Positions 1 through 8,234 of a stretch of 23,217 nucleotides of DNA are shown here, piece after piece. The notes under the pieces were generated by a model, which made no database searches, was not told where the DNA came from, and saw only the letters and a list, made by a program, of their open reading frames with translations. The stretch comes from CAADGU01 sp964467705 (GTDB taxonomy: Bacteria; Chloroflexota; Anaerolineae; Promineifilales; Promineifilaceae). The DNA is taken from NCBI GenBank assembly GCA_964467705.1, contig CAYXUZ010000096.1, positions 1-23,217 on the forward strand. Reading direction: 5' to 3'. Made by a program: the position numbers and the translations under genes. How positions within the stretch are numbered: the first letter of the stretch is position 1; every line of letters starts with the position of its first letter.

Positions 1-2
1 TT

Positions 3-1718
3 GTGAGCGAAATCGGGGCGACGGCCTTGATCTTGCTGCTGCTTCTGTTCCCAGACGGCCGTTTCATTAACCGTTGGACCCGCCTCAGCGCCTACCTGCT
101 CCTCTTCATCATCCTGCCCTTTGGCATGATCAATGTAATCCTCTCGCCCGGACTGCACGACACCCTGGCCGATGCCATTAATGGCATCTTCTTTTTGCTC
201 TTTATCCTGCTCGGCGCGGCGGCGCAAATTGGTCGTTACCGTGCCCATGCTAACCAGCTACAAAAGCAGCAGACCAAATGGGTGGTCATTGGCGTCACAT
301 CTCTGATGCTCGGCGTTCTGTTGTGGTTTCTTTTTATGGAATTCTTTCCGTTGCCAGCCGGTATTCCACGCCTCACCTGGAATCTTTTCGGCGGTGTGTT
401 AATGATCGCTTTGGTTGCCCTATTTCCCATTTCTTTGGGGCTGGCTATTTTGCAATACCGCCTGTGGGATATTGACCTGCTGATTAACCGCACCCTGGTG
501 TACGGCGGGCTGACGCTGATCGTCATTTCCATTTATGTTCTGACGGTGGGGCTGTTAAGCTTCCTGTTTCATACATCGGGTAATCTGGTGATTTCGCTGG
601 TTGCCACAGGCTTTATCGCCGTCCTCTTCCAACCATTGCACCAACGGTTGCAACGCGGCGTCAATCGGCTGATGTTTGGCGAACGGGATGATCCGGCGGC
701 CGTGCTCACCCGCCTGGGCCAACGGTTGGAAGCGGTCAGCCGGCCTGACGCCGTTTTGCCGGCCATTGTGGAAACTATTACCCACGCGCTCAAACTGCCT
801 TATGCAACGATAGTGTTGGCGGACGGTACAGTCATGGCCGAAACCGGGACATTGCCAGCCATGCCGTTACATTCATTCCCGCTGATCTACCAGGGGGAGA
901 TGGTGGGGCAATTGCAGGTGGCCGCCCGTTCATCAGGTGAGGGGTTGAGCGCGGCCGATGAGCGCGTGCTGCGGCAGGTGGCGTTACAGGCGGGCACGGC
1001 CGTACATACCATCCGCCTCACCCACGACTTGCAGCAGTCGCGCATCCACATTGTCAGTACCCGCGAGGAGGAGCGCCGCCGCCTGCGCCGTGATTTGCAC
1101 GATGAACTTGGCCCCGTCATTGCCAGCCAGGGCCTCAAACTAGCCGCCGCCCGCGAGTTGCTGTATACCAACCCGGACACGGCCGTGCGCCTGCTGGACG
1201 ACGTGCTGGCTAAAAACCAAAACACGGTCGCCGAGGTGCGCCGTCTGGTCTATAACCTGCGCCCGCCCACTCTGGATGAACTGGGACTGGTGGAGGCCAC
1301 CCGCGAATATGTGCAAAGCAGTCAACAGAGCGGCATAAAAGTAACCGTCATTGCTCCTGATGAATTGCCGCCCCTTTCGGCGGCGGTGGAAACCGCTGCC
1401 TACCGGATTGTGGCCGAAACGTTTACCAATGTGCTGCGCCATGCGGCAGCGCAGCATTGCTGGATTGAGTTCAAAGTGGGGAAGATTGGAGATTGGCGAA
1501 TGGAGATTGGGAAAACGCTTGTTTCTAACCTGCAATCTCTATTGATCAAAATTGAGGATGACGGCGTGGGGTTACGCGACAACAGTCGTGCCGGAATCGG
1601 CCTGCTTTCCATGCGGGAACGGGCGGAAGAGGTAGGCGGGACGTGTGAGATTGTGTCCGGCGAAAAGGGGGTGCGGGTAACGGCCGTGCTGCCTCTCTCA
1701 ACAGGCAGAAATACATGA
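3..1718 (+). CDS. Sensor histidine kinase, LiaS/NarL (HisKA_3) type, 5'-truncated
   Basis: Membrane sensor kinase that should autophosphorylate on His and pass phosphate to the response regulator two genes downstream. Visible: about six hydrophobic segments in residues 1-210, starting inside a conserved sensor motif (FPDGRF, 16-21); a GAF-like stretch about 230-340; the H-box RRDLHDELGP with His366; the N-box with Asn476; DDGVGL at 519-524; and a GIGLLSMRER G-box at 531-540. The kinase at 19091 is a paralogue with more membrane helices upstream of the same motif, so this protein almost certainly begins before the window; GTG at position 3 is only the first in-frame start. Odd feature: relative to the paralogue, about 18 extra residues (roughly 493-511) interrupt the ATPase domain just before DDGVGL; they are encoded by GAGATTG-type repeats. 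The stop overlaps the next gene's ATG (ATGA). Confidence 0.93.
   Translation: MSEIGATALILLLLLFPDGRFINRWTRLSAYLLLFIILPFGMINVILSPGLHDTLADAINGIFFLLFILLGAAAQIGRYRAHANQLQKQQTKWVVIGVTSLMLGVLLWFLFMEFFPLPAGIPRLTWNLFGGVLMIALVALFPISLGLAILQYRLWDIDLLINRTLVYGGLTLIVISIYVLTVGLLSFLFHTSGNLVISLVATGFIAVLFQPLHQRLQRGVNRLMFGERDDPAAVLTRLGQRLEAVSRPDAVLPAIVETITHALKLPYATIVLADGTVMAETGTLPAMPLHSFPLIYQGEMVGQLQVAARSSGEGLSAADERVLRQVALQAGTAVHTIRLTHDLQQSRIHIVSTREEERRRLRRDLHDELGPVIASQGLKLAAARELLYTNPDTAVRLLDDVLAKNQNTVAEVRRLVYNLRPPTLDELGLVEATREYVQSSQQSGIKVTVIAPDELPPLSAAVETAAYRIVAETFTNVLRHAAAQHCWIEFKVGKIGDWRMEIGKTLVSNLQSLLIKIEDDGVGLRDNSRAGIGLLSMRERAEEVGGTCEIVSGEKGVRVTAVLPLSTGRNT
1481..1545. repeat. GAGATTG-repeat insertion inside the first kinase gene
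   Basis: GAGATTG at 1489-1495 and 1503-1509, with the inverse CAATCTC at 1533-1539, lie between the N-box and the DDGVGL motif. The stretch keeps the reading frame and adds about 18 residues relative to the paralogous kinase. The same word forms the tandem array at 3648-3678. Confidence 0.75.
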
Positions 1719-2983
1719 CCCATCTCACGATTCTGGCCCTGGGTTCGCGGGGTGATGTATTGCCCTATGTGGTGTTGGGCGCGGGGCTGCAAGCCAGCGG
1801 TTTTGCCGTGCGTATGGTCACGTTCGCCAGCTTTGCCCCGCTGGTCGCCAGACACAACCTGGAATTTACGGCCGTGCCCGGCAACGCCGAACAAATCACC
1901 ACCAGCAGCAGCGGCGTCTCCCTGGCCGAATCTGGCTACAACGTCTGGCGCATGTGGCGTTCGCTCAAAGCCTCTTACTGGCAGTTAGCCAGCAGCATCA
2001 CCCAGACCCTCTCCCAGCCCGCTATCCGGCAAACAGACGCCATCCTCAACCAGTTACCCGGCGGGCTGTTTGGGTTGGACCTGGCCGAAAAGCTGGGCAT
2101 CCCGCACATCAACGTAGCCGTCATGCCCCTGCTGCGCACCCGCGCCTTCCCCATGCTTGCCTTTCCCCCTGGCCCGGCCGTTTTACCGGGCTATACACCA
2201 CTCACTTACCGGCTGGCGGAGCAGCTTGTCTGGTCTGGTTTTCGTGGCGCGGTCAATCGCTGGCGGCAAACGGTTTTGGGGCTGCCGCCGCAACCGTTTT
2301 GGGGCCGCTTTGGTGAGATGGGGCAGCTACCCACGCTGCTTGGTTTTAGCGAACAGATTGTGCCTCGCCCACCTGACTGGGGGGCCACTGTGCATTACAC
2401 CGGCTACTGGCGGCCGCAAGAGCCGGAGTGGACGCCGCCGGAGGGGTTGCAGCGTTTTTTAGAAGCCGGGCCGCCGCCCGTTTTTATCGGTTTTGGTAGT
2501 ATGCCGGTGCGCGACCCGCAGCGGGTGACGCAAATTATCCTGGAAGCGATCCGACTGAGTGGGCAGCGGGCGATTCTTCATGCGGGCTGGGCGGGTATTG
2601 GGGACACGGCCGTACCTGACGCCATTTATCAACTTGATTATGCCCCATATGGTTGGCTCTTTCCGCAAATGGCGGCGGTGGTGCATCATGGCGGTTCGGG
2701 CACTACCGGTTTTGGCTTTTGGGCCGGTCTGCCCACTGTGCTGGTACCGTTCCTCTTTGACCAGTTTTATTGGGGGCGGCGTATTGTGGCGTTCGGTGTG
2801 GGGCCAGAACCGGTACCTTACAAAAAGCTCACGGCGGAACGGCTGGCGGCAGCAATAGACACGGCCGTGACGAATCCGCACATTCGCCAGCGTGCCGCCG
2901 AACTGGGACAGTGTATCCGGCAAGAAGATGGCGTGGGTACGGCCGTTAAAATTATTAAACAGATCGTCGGAGTAAAGTCATGA
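1715..2983 (+). CDS. GT1-family (sterol glucosyltransferase/UGT-like) glycosyltransferase
   Basis: Probable cytosolic NDP-sugar-dependent glycosyltransferase with a two-domain GT-B fold acting on a lipid or small lipophilic acceptor. The N-terminus carries GSRGDVLP (residues 10-17), the signature of the GT28-like N-domain of sterol glucosyltransferases and macrolide/glycopeptide glycosyltransferases. The C-domain has FIGFGSM (257-263) and a donor-binding PSPG-like region starting HHGGSGTT (324-331) and ending near FDQ (348-350). The length of 422 aa is normal for the family. It begins with ATG overlapping the kinase stop and ends overlapping the response-regulator ATG, so it sits translationally coupled between a kinase and its regulator; this suggests it is an output or co-regulated function of that system. 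The acceptor cannot be inferred. No signal peptide is seen. Confidence 0.9.
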   Translation: MTHLTILALGSRGDVLPYVVLGAGLQASGFAVRMVTFASFAPLVARHNLEFTAVPGNAEQITTSSSGVSLAESGYNVWRMWRSLKASYWQLASSITQTLSQPAIRQTDAILNQLPGGLFGLDLAEKLGIPHINVAVMPLLRTRAFPMLAFPPGPAVLPGYTPLTYRLAEQLVWSGFRGAVNRWRQTVLGLPPQPFWGRFGEMGQLPTLLGFSEQIVPRPPDWGATVHYTGYWRPQEPEWTPPEGLQRFLEAGPPPVFIGFGSMPVRDPQRVTQIILEAIRLSGQRAILHAGWAGIGDTAVPDAIYQLDYAPYGWLFPQMAAVVHHGGSGTTGFGFWAGLPTVLVPFLFDQFYWGRRIVAFGVGPEPVPYKKLTAERLAAAIDTAVTNPHIRQRAAELGQCIRQEDGVGTAVKIIKQIVGVKS

Positions 2984-3639
2984 ATCCCATTCGCATTCTT
3001 GTTGTGGATGACCATCAACTGTTTATTGAGGGATTGACCGCTTTGTTGAACGCCACGCCGGAAACGACAGTTGTGGGCGAAGCGGCCACCGGTCAGGAAG
3101 CTATTGCCCAGGTGACGGCCGTTGCCCCCGACGTGATCCTCATGGACATTCACATGCCGGACATGAACGGCGTAGAAGCTACCCAGCGCATCCTGAAAAC
3201 GAACCCCGACGTGGGCATCATCATGCTGACCATGTTGGAAGACGACGCTTCCGTTTTTGCGGCCATGCGTGCCGGGGCGCGGGGTTATGTGCTGAAAGGG
3301 GCGCACCACCAGGAATTATTGCAAGCCATTCGCGCCGTCGCGCAAGGGCAGGCGCTCTTTGGTCCAGCCATTGCCCAACGCATCATGCAGTTCTTCCAGA
3401 GCAGCAGCCGGCTTACCAATCAATCATCATCCACCGAGCCCTTTCCTGACCTGACCGAACGGGAACGCGAAGTACTGGCGCTGATCGCCCAGGGCAAAAA
3501 CAACAGCGACATTGCTAACATTCTGGTCATCAGCCCCAAGACGGTGCGCAACCATATCACCAGCATCTTCAGCAAGCTGCAAGTCGCCGACCGCGCCGAA
3601 GCCATCGTCAAAGCGCGGGAGGCGGGTCTGGAGAATTGA
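2980..3639 (+). CDS. NarL/FixJ-family response regulator (REC + LuxR HTH)
   Basis: Cytosolic two-component response regulator and DNA-binding transcription factor, 219 aa. The receiver domain (residues 4-120) has acidic Asp10/Asp11, phospho-acceptor Asp56 in VILMDIHMP, Thr84 and Lys106 (YVLKG). After a Ser-rich linker (about 138-155) comes a LuxR/GerE helix-turn-helix (158-215) with LTEREREVL and a recognition-helix region SPKTVRNHI. The start ATG overlaps the glycosyltransferase stop, and the kinase lies upstream in the same unit, so kinase and regulator are the likely cognate pair. A second regulator (22799) and a dead 3' fragment (9999-10100) in this window are close relatives. The gene ends in front of an 8-bp repeat array, converging on the minus-strand regulator. 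Confidence 0.96.
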   Translation: MNPIRILVVDDHQLFIEGLTALLNATPETTVVGEAATGQEAIAQVTAVAPDVILMDIHMPDMNGVEATQRILKTNPDVGIIMLTMLEDDASVFAAMRAGARGYVLKGAHHQELLQAIRAVAQGQALFGPAIAQRIMQFFQSSSRLTNQSSSTEPFPDLTEREREVLALIAQGKNNSDIANILVISPKTVRNHITSIFSKLQVADRAEAIVKAREAGLEN

Positions 3640-3641
3640 GA

Positions 3642-3679
3642 GGTTGAGAGATTGGGAGATTGGGAGATTGGGAGATTGA
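3642..3679. repeat. 8-bp tandem repeat (GGGAGATT-type) between convergent genes
   Basis: Copies of GAGATTG start at 3648, 3656, 3664 and 3672, an exact 8-bp period, preceded by a degenerate copy. The array fills almost the whole gap between the convergent response regulator and the XRE-STAND gene, and ends at the latter's stop codon. No hairpin with a U-run is visible, so it does not look like a classic terminator. The same GAGATTG word occurs at 1489 and 1503 inside the first kinase gene, with the inverse CAATCTC at 1533. Confidence 0.85.
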
Positions 3680-6073
3680 TCAGGCTTCAATGAAGCAGTT
3701 GACCGCCTCATACTGCGCCAGTTCATGGGGGGAAATGGCGCGTTGCACCGTTTGTCGCCACATTTGTGACTGCTTGAGGAGATCGGCTGCTTCTGCCGGC
3801 GCACCCATTTTCCCGGCCAAATCCGCCTGCACCAACAGGGCCGCAGCCATCATGATGGCATCCTCCCGCGCCGCATAGTGGGCATACGCCAGCGCCGCCA
3901 GAGAAACGGCCGTTTCATACTCTCCCCGGTTCATAGCAATTTGCGCCAGCGTCAGTTGCGCGTCGGGTAGAAAGTGGCTGTCCTCCAACTCGCTGAAAAT
4001 GCGCAAACTCTCTTGCGCCAATTGCTCCGCCGCCGCCAACTCGTCCAATTCGCGCAGCACATCGGCCAAATAGTTACCCACAAAAGCCTTTGACCAGCCA
4101 TCACCCGCCTGCTTCGCCTGGTCGTAGGCTTGCTGCAAATAGCGCCGGGCGGCTGGTAAATCCAGCGTTTCCTGGGCAATCAGCCCCAGGTGCGCCAGTT
4201 CGGAGGCGTGGTCGCCCTCCGGGCTGACGGTCATGCTTTCCGTCAGCCGCGCCGCTGCCAGCGTATAATCGCCCATGGTGTAAGCGGTCAGGCCCATGTT
4301 ATGCAGCACCGTAGCCATGCCTTCCGTGTCGCCAAGCTGGCGGCGCAGGGCCAGCCCTTCCTCGTGGCAGGCCAGGTTGGCGGCGTAATCGCCCAATTCC
4401 AGGCAAAAGGAGGCCAGCCCGTTGAGGGCGCGGGCGCGCTGCGCCAGATCGGTGGAGGGGAGCTGCAACGCCGCCGTGAGCAGTTCCCGCCCCAGGGCAA
4501 ACAGGCTGCGCCGATACCAGAACCACCACAGATTCCCGGCAATGGTGACGGCCGTTTCCCCATCCCCCGCCGCCAACGCCCAACGCAGCGCCGCCAAAAA
4601 GTTGTCCTGGTCGGCCAGCGCCCGCGGCATCCAGACCCCCTGCTCTTCCCCCAACAGCCCGGCGAACACCTCCTGGGTGAATTGGGCGTAGTGCTGGGCG
4701 TGCGTCTGTTGCGTGGCAGCTAATTGGTCGGTGGCCGTTAACTGTTCCAGGGCAAAGGCGCGCAGGGTTTCCAACAGGTAGAAACGGCCGCCGTCACGCA
4801 CCCCCACCAGATTCGCCCGCGCCAACTGCGCCAGCAAAACGGCATCTGCCTGGGCAATGGCTTCTACGGCCGTCGCCGCTCCCCCGCCCACAAAAACCCC
4901 CAGGCGGTAAAAAGCATGTTGAGCAGCGGCGGGCAGCAGGTGGACGCTCCAGGCAATGGCCGCGTGCAGCGTGCGGTGCCGTTCGGCCACGTTGCGCCGC
5001 GTCTGCTGCAACCAGGTGGACGAAAGCTGATTGTGACCACGCAGGCTGAGTAACTGCTGCGTCAGGCTGGCCGGATCTTGGTCGCGCAGGCGGGCGGCGG
5101 CCAGTTCCAACGCCAGCGGCAGCCCATCCAGCGCCACGCACAATGTCGCCCGCGGCAGCAAATTGTCGTCGCTGAGGGTGAAGGTGGGGTCTATTGCCTG
5201 CGCCCGCGCCAGCAACAGCTGCATCGCCGCTGTGTGCGCCCAATCGGGGGACGGCCGTTGCGCCAGATCGGGCACAGGCAGCGGCGTCAGCGGCCACTCT
5301 TGCTCACCGTACAAATCCAGGGGCGTGCGGCTGGTGCAGAGCAACTTCAGGCATGGCGCTTGTGTGAGCCATTCGGTGAAAAGAATAACGCCTTCCAGCA
5401 AATGTTCGCAGTTGTCCAGCACCAGCAGCAGGTGACGGGGGGCGAGATAGGATTGGATGGCGGCAACGGCCGTTTGCTGCGGCGTTGGGCTTATATCCAA
5501 CTGGCGCAGCACGGCATACGGGATGTCGTTCGGCGTTGTTGCTTCCGCCAGCGACACAAACGCTACGCCATCGGCGAACTGTGCCAGGGCGGCGTGGGCT
5601 ACCTCCAACGCCAGGCGTGTCTTGCCAATGCCCGGCGCTCCCACCAGAGTAATCAGCCGCGCCGTTTGCAGCCGGTTCACCAACTCGGCCACCTCCGCCT
5701 GCCGCCCCAGCAGGGGTAGCAGCGGCGCCGGTGGTATGTGGCCGGGCGCGGTGGCAGTCACGGTTTCTTGCACCAGTTGGATATGCGTCTGTTTGGTGTG
5801 GGTGACGGTGATCTGCCGGTCGCGCCGGGTTTGCCCGGCCAGCGCCAGGAACTGCTCCACCAGGGCGCGGTCACGTTCCAGCAGCAGGGCGGGCACAAAC
5901 AGGGCGGCGATGACGGCCAGATCGGGCAGGCGGGAGCCGTTTTCCAGGCGGGCGATTTGCTCGCGGCTGTAGCCGACGGCGCGCCCCAGTTCATCCTGGG
6001 TGAGGCGGGCGCGTTTACGCAGGAAGCGCAGCGCCGGGCCGAAAGAGTCGGGTAAGGCGGGTGAAGGGAGCAT
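3680..6073 (-). CDS. XRE-type HTH / STAND (NB-ARC-like) ATPase / TPR transcriptional regulator
   Basis: Predicted signal-transduction ATPase acting as a transcription regulator, 797 aa, cytosolic. Domain order: Cro/C1-type helix-turn-helix (about 12-60: LTQDELGRAVGYSREQIA, then RLENG); a linker; a P-loop NTPase with Walker A GAPGIGKT (145-152), Walker B LLLVLDNCEH (215-224, Asp220) and a sensor-like CTSR (246-249), as in AfsR/MalT-type STAND proteins; then a long alpha-helical C-terminal half (about 500-790) with TPR-like units. Such proteins use the TPR platform to sense a ligand or partner and the ATPase as a switch. The start ATG lies 11 bp after the stop of the upstream minus-strand phosphotransferase, implying co-transcription. 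No effector domain other than the HTH is seen; the ligand is unknown. Confidence 0.92.
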   Translation of the reverse strand: MLPSPALPDSFGPALRFLRKRARLTQDELGRAVGYSREQIARLENGSRLPDLAVIAALFVPALLLERDRALVEQFLALAGQTRRDRQITVTHTKQTHIQLVQETVTATAPGHIPPAPLLPLLGRQAEVAELVNRLQTARLITLVGAPGIGKTRLALEVAHAALAQFADGVAFVSLAEATTPNDIPYAVLRQLDISPTPQQTAVAAIQSYLAPRHLLLVLDNCEHLLEGVILFTEWLTQAPCLKLLCTSRTPLDLYGEQEWPLTPLPVPDLAQRPSPDWAHTAAMQLLLARAQAIDPTFTLSDDNLLPRATLCVALDGLPLALELAAARLRDQDPASLTQQLLSLRGHNQLSSTWLQQTRRNVAERHRTLHAAIAWSVHLLPAAAQHAFYRLGVFVGGGAATAVEAIAQADAVLLAQLARANLVGVRDGGRFYLLETLRAFALEQLTATDQLAATQQTHAQHYAQFTQEVFAGLLGEEQGVWMPRALADQDNFLAALRWALAAGDGETAVTIAGNLWWFWYRRSLFALGRELLTAALQLPSTDLAQRARALNGLASFCLELGDYAANLACHEEGLALRRQLGDTEGMATVLHNMGLTAYTMGDYTLAAARLTESMTVSPEGDHASELAHLGLIAQETLDLPAARRYLQQAYDQAKQAGDGWSKAFVGNYLADVLRELDELAAAEQLAQESLRIFSELEDSHFLPDAQLTLAQIAMNRGEYETAVSLAALAYAHYAAREDAIMMAAALLVQADLAGKMGAPAEAADLLKQSQMWRQTVQRAISPHELAQYEAVNCFIEA

Positions 6074-6084
6074 AGATTTCGGAT

Positions 6085-7200
6085 TTACAGCAGGGTGTAG
6101 GCTTCGCGGGCCATGAGCACTTCAAAGCAGTCAGGGGGGCGGGGCGAGGGAACTTCTGTCGGCGCGTCGTTTTGCCGGAGTGACTCGCTGAGCAGGTAAA
6201 GCTCAAACAGGCCGATGCGCAGCGCAGCCGAGGCGGCGAAGGCAAAACGCACCTGCGGCGGATCAATCTGGCAGCCAGCATCTTGTAACCCGGCCAGGTA
6301 GTGGGTAAAGAGGAGGTCGGTTGTTTCTTGCGGCGGAACGGCCGTTACATTCAAATGGGCGCCGAGAACAAGCTGCCCCAGGTCGTGCCCCAGCGGTTCG
6401 ACGCCCATGAGCGCCCAATCCAGGGCGACGGTCTGCTCTTGTCCATCGGGCGTATGGCGCGACATGAAATTGGTGGGATAGGTGTCGCCGTGGCACAGGG
6501 TATGGGGCGCCTGGGCCAGCGCCGCCAGGAAGCGTTCGTGTTCTAGCAGCAGGCGGCGAAAGGGGTTGTCGTCGGGTGTGGGATAACGCTGCAAGACGCG
6601 GGGATGCTGCCAGGGGATGGTCTGCCATTGGGGCAGCATTGTAATCCATTGGCGGGTGATTTGGTGACCAAACCAGGGGTAAGACGGCCGTTCTGCCACG
6701 TACAGCCCATTCAACCGCCCCAGATGGCGCGCCGCCAGTGCATAACGGGCCAGCGGCCATTCCCCCGCATAAGCGTCTTGCACATCTTCCAGCCAGAGCA
6801 GGGCGATGTCGCCCGGCAGTTCGGCCGCGCCATAACAGCGCGGCGCGGCCAGGCCATCTGGCAGCCTGTCCAGCAGGCCAGATTGGTAGATGAGCAGCTC
6901 GCGCCGCCAGTAGTTCCAGTGGCTCTGATCATCTCCTTCGCCCATATTGCTCCAACCAACGTTGGCCGGGGATTGCAGAATTTTCAGCACCACCGACCAG
7001 TTGACCGGCTCAGTGCCCTCCTGCCCAACGCCAGCGAAGCGGTATAGCCCCATGCTGACCGGGTTGCCCATGCCGCCGCCCAACTGGCTGACCTGCCAAC
7101 CCCGAATTTTCAGAGCGGGGCGTCGGGTGGATTGGCGGGCAACGGCCGTTAGCTGTCCCGGTTCAATGGATTGAATGATTGAAGTCGCATCCTGTGTCAT
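6085..7200 (-). CDS. APH-fold phosphotransferase (aminoglycoside phosphotransferase/choline kinase-like)
   Basis: Probable ATP-dependent small-molecule kinase of the protein-kinase-like APH superfamily, 371 aa from the chosen start. The catalytic loop LCHGDTYPTNF (His237, Asp239, Asn244) matches the Brenner HGDxxxxN motif. It is followed by VALDW (Asp261, the metal-binding position) and GHDLGQL. VVLK (Lys73) and RRE (Glu101) are candidate ATP-lobe Lys and Glu. A longer frame begins at a TTG at 7263, but ATG at 7200, with weak AGGT upstream, gives the conventional N-terminus. Substrate unknown: the family covers antibiotics, sugars, choline and homoserine-like compounds. It is the first gene of a two-gene minus-strand unit with the XRE-STAND regulator. 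Confidence 0.88.
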   Translation of the reverse strand: MTQDATSIIQSIEPGQLTAVARQSTRRPALKIRGWQVSQLGGGMGNPVSMGLYRFAGVGQEGTEPVNWSVVLKILQSPANVGWSNMGEGDDQSHWNYWRRELLIYQSGLLDRLPDGLAAPRCYGAAELPGDIALLWLEDVQDAYAGEWPLARYALAARHLGRLNGLYVAERPSYPWFGHQITRQWITMLPQWQTIPWQHPRVLQRYPTPDDNPFRRLLLEHERFLAALAQAPHTLCHGDTYPTNFMSRHTPDGQEQTVALDWALMGVEPLGHDLGQLVLGAHLNVTAVPPQETTDLLFTHYLAGLQDAGCQIDPPQVRFAFAASAALRIGLFELYLLSESLRQNDAPTEVPSPRPPDCFEVLMAREAYTLL

Positions 7201-7435
7201 GGCTACCTGTGTATAAGCGTGATTGCGTTGGTGGATTGGAAACGAACCCACCAGCTTTTGCAAAGCGGCTTAACAAGCATGGATTTTATCCATTCCTGAC
7301 CGGTTGTCACAAAATGTCACCTTTGTCACGGCCGTTACCGCTATCTTGCGGCGATGGAAACAAAACGGGTGATTTTGACGATTGAGACAATCGAAACCAC
7401 AACGATCACCATAAACGAACAAGGAGATATGCCTG
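7201..7435. promoter_or_regulatory. Divergent intergenic region
   Basis: 235-bp spacer between the minus-strand phosphotransferase unit and the plus-strand lipoprotein gene. It must hold both promoters, but I see no convincing -35/-10 pair. It contains one ACGGCCGT copy (7328), the TGTCAC triplet repeat (listed separately) and an A/C-rich leader with an AAGGAG ribosome-binding site at 7421-7426, nine bases before the lipoprotein ATG. Confidence 0.5.
7305..7329 (+). promoter_or_regulatory. Three phased TGTCAC direct repeats, possible operator
   Basis: TGTCAC occurs at 7305-7310, 7315-7320 and 7324-7329, i.e. with steps of 10 and 9 bp, close to one helical turn, so all three present the same DNA face. 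The cluster lies almost exactly midway between the divergent starts at 7200 and 7436. This is what an operator for a cooperatively binding regulator looks like; the XRE-STAND protein of the same locus is one candidate. That link is inference. Confidence 0.45.
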
Positions 7436-8128
7436 ATGAAACAATTTCTCGTTATGTGTTTATTGCTGTGCGGCGCGATGTTTGGCGTGGCGTGTGGCGG
7501 CTCGGAAGCCGTGGGAGGCCAGGAGGCCGTGGGCGGTCAGGAAACCATGAGCGGCCAGGAAACTATGAGCGGATCGGAGACCGGCAGCAGCCAGGAAACG
7601 GCCAACAACCAGACGGCCGTTAATCCGCCAACGGCCGTGCCCGCACCCCCGGACATAGCCACCGACACTGACTGTGAGGATTACTTCCGCTTTTGCACCC
7701 ACGTGCAGATCAGCGGCAGTGTGACGGCCGATTTCACCAGCGGCATTGGTGGCAACGTGCCCGCCTGCGCCGATTGGGCGGCCGGCGGCGCATCGCGGCA
7801 CCTGGATTTGCCAATGGTGCAGGCGTTTGATCAGACGCCGCAGATCGTCGTGGCGTTAACAGCATTGGGCGAATATACCGGGCCGGGACAGTATGAGATG
7901 CAGCATACCAAAACAGGCGCGCTGCCGGATTGGTTCCCATCGCTGGCTGTGGGCGAGCGGACATTTGAGCGGGGGGAGGGGGCAACGGCCGTTGCCGAAG
8001 TCGCTGCCGATGGTTCTGGCACATTCACCGCCACCGGACTGGTGGAAGTGGCCTCCCTGCAAAACAACAACCCCGACCCGGACGCGCAGGTGGATTTGAC
8101 CGTGACCTGGACGTGTCAGGAACCTTAA
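7436..8128 (+). CDS. Secreted lipoprotein with hexapeptide repeats, function unknown
   Basis: 230-aa predicted lipoprotein. It has a hydrophobic signal peptide (1-19) ending in a lipobox-like FGVAC, with Cys20 as the probable lipidation site. Six hexapeptide units follow (residues 24-59: EAVGGQ, EAVGGQ, ETMSGQ, ETMSGS, ETGSSQ, ETANNQ), then a Pro/Ala/Val stretch; together they look like a flexible tether. From about residue 75 there is a Cys-containing, probably beta-rich domain (Cys79, Cys87, a Cys near 108, and a terminal CQEP) that I do not recognise. AAGGAG at 7421-7426 supports the start. A heptad-repeat hairpin follows the stop. Probably membrane-anchored, facing outward. Confidence 0.8.
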   Translation: MKQFLVMCLLLCGAMFGVACGGSEAVGGQEAVGGQETMSGQETMSGSETGSSQETANNQTAVNPPTAVPAPPDIATDTDCEDYFRFCTHVQISGSVTADFTSGIGGNVPACADWAAGGASRHLDLPMVQAFDQTPQIVVALTALGEYTGPGQYEMQHTKTGALPDWFPSLAVGERTFERGEGATAVAEVAADGSGTFTATGLVEVASLQNNNPDPDAQVDLTVTWTCQEP

Positions 8129-8176
8129 ACAGGCAATTGCCAATGGCTCATTGGCAATGGTCAATGGTCAATCGGC
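8129..8176. repeat. Heptad repeat array with perfect 10-bp hairpin after lipoprotein gene
   Basis: ATTGCCAATG (8136-8145) and CATTGGCAAT (8149-8158) form a perfect 10-bp stem with a 3-nt loop. The right arm continues as 7-bp units CATTGGC, AATGGTC, AATGGTC, AATCGGC (8149-8176). There is no U-run, so transcription termination is possible but unproven. Confidence 0.75.
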
Positions 8177-8234
8177 AGATCCTAATTTCATGCAAACAAG
8201 GGTATGGTTGAACCATGCCAAAAAAGGAAAAATG

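Noticed and set aside
4190..5719. Several plus-strand frames (e.g. 4190-4723, 5078-5719) opposite the XRE-STAND gene
   Set aside because: Arg/Gln-rich shadow translations of a G+C-rich gene with Walker motifs on the other strand.
7323..7347. TTGTCA and TATCTT as a promoter for the lipoprotein gene
   Set aside because: Spacing is only 13 nt, too short for a sigma-70-type promoter.
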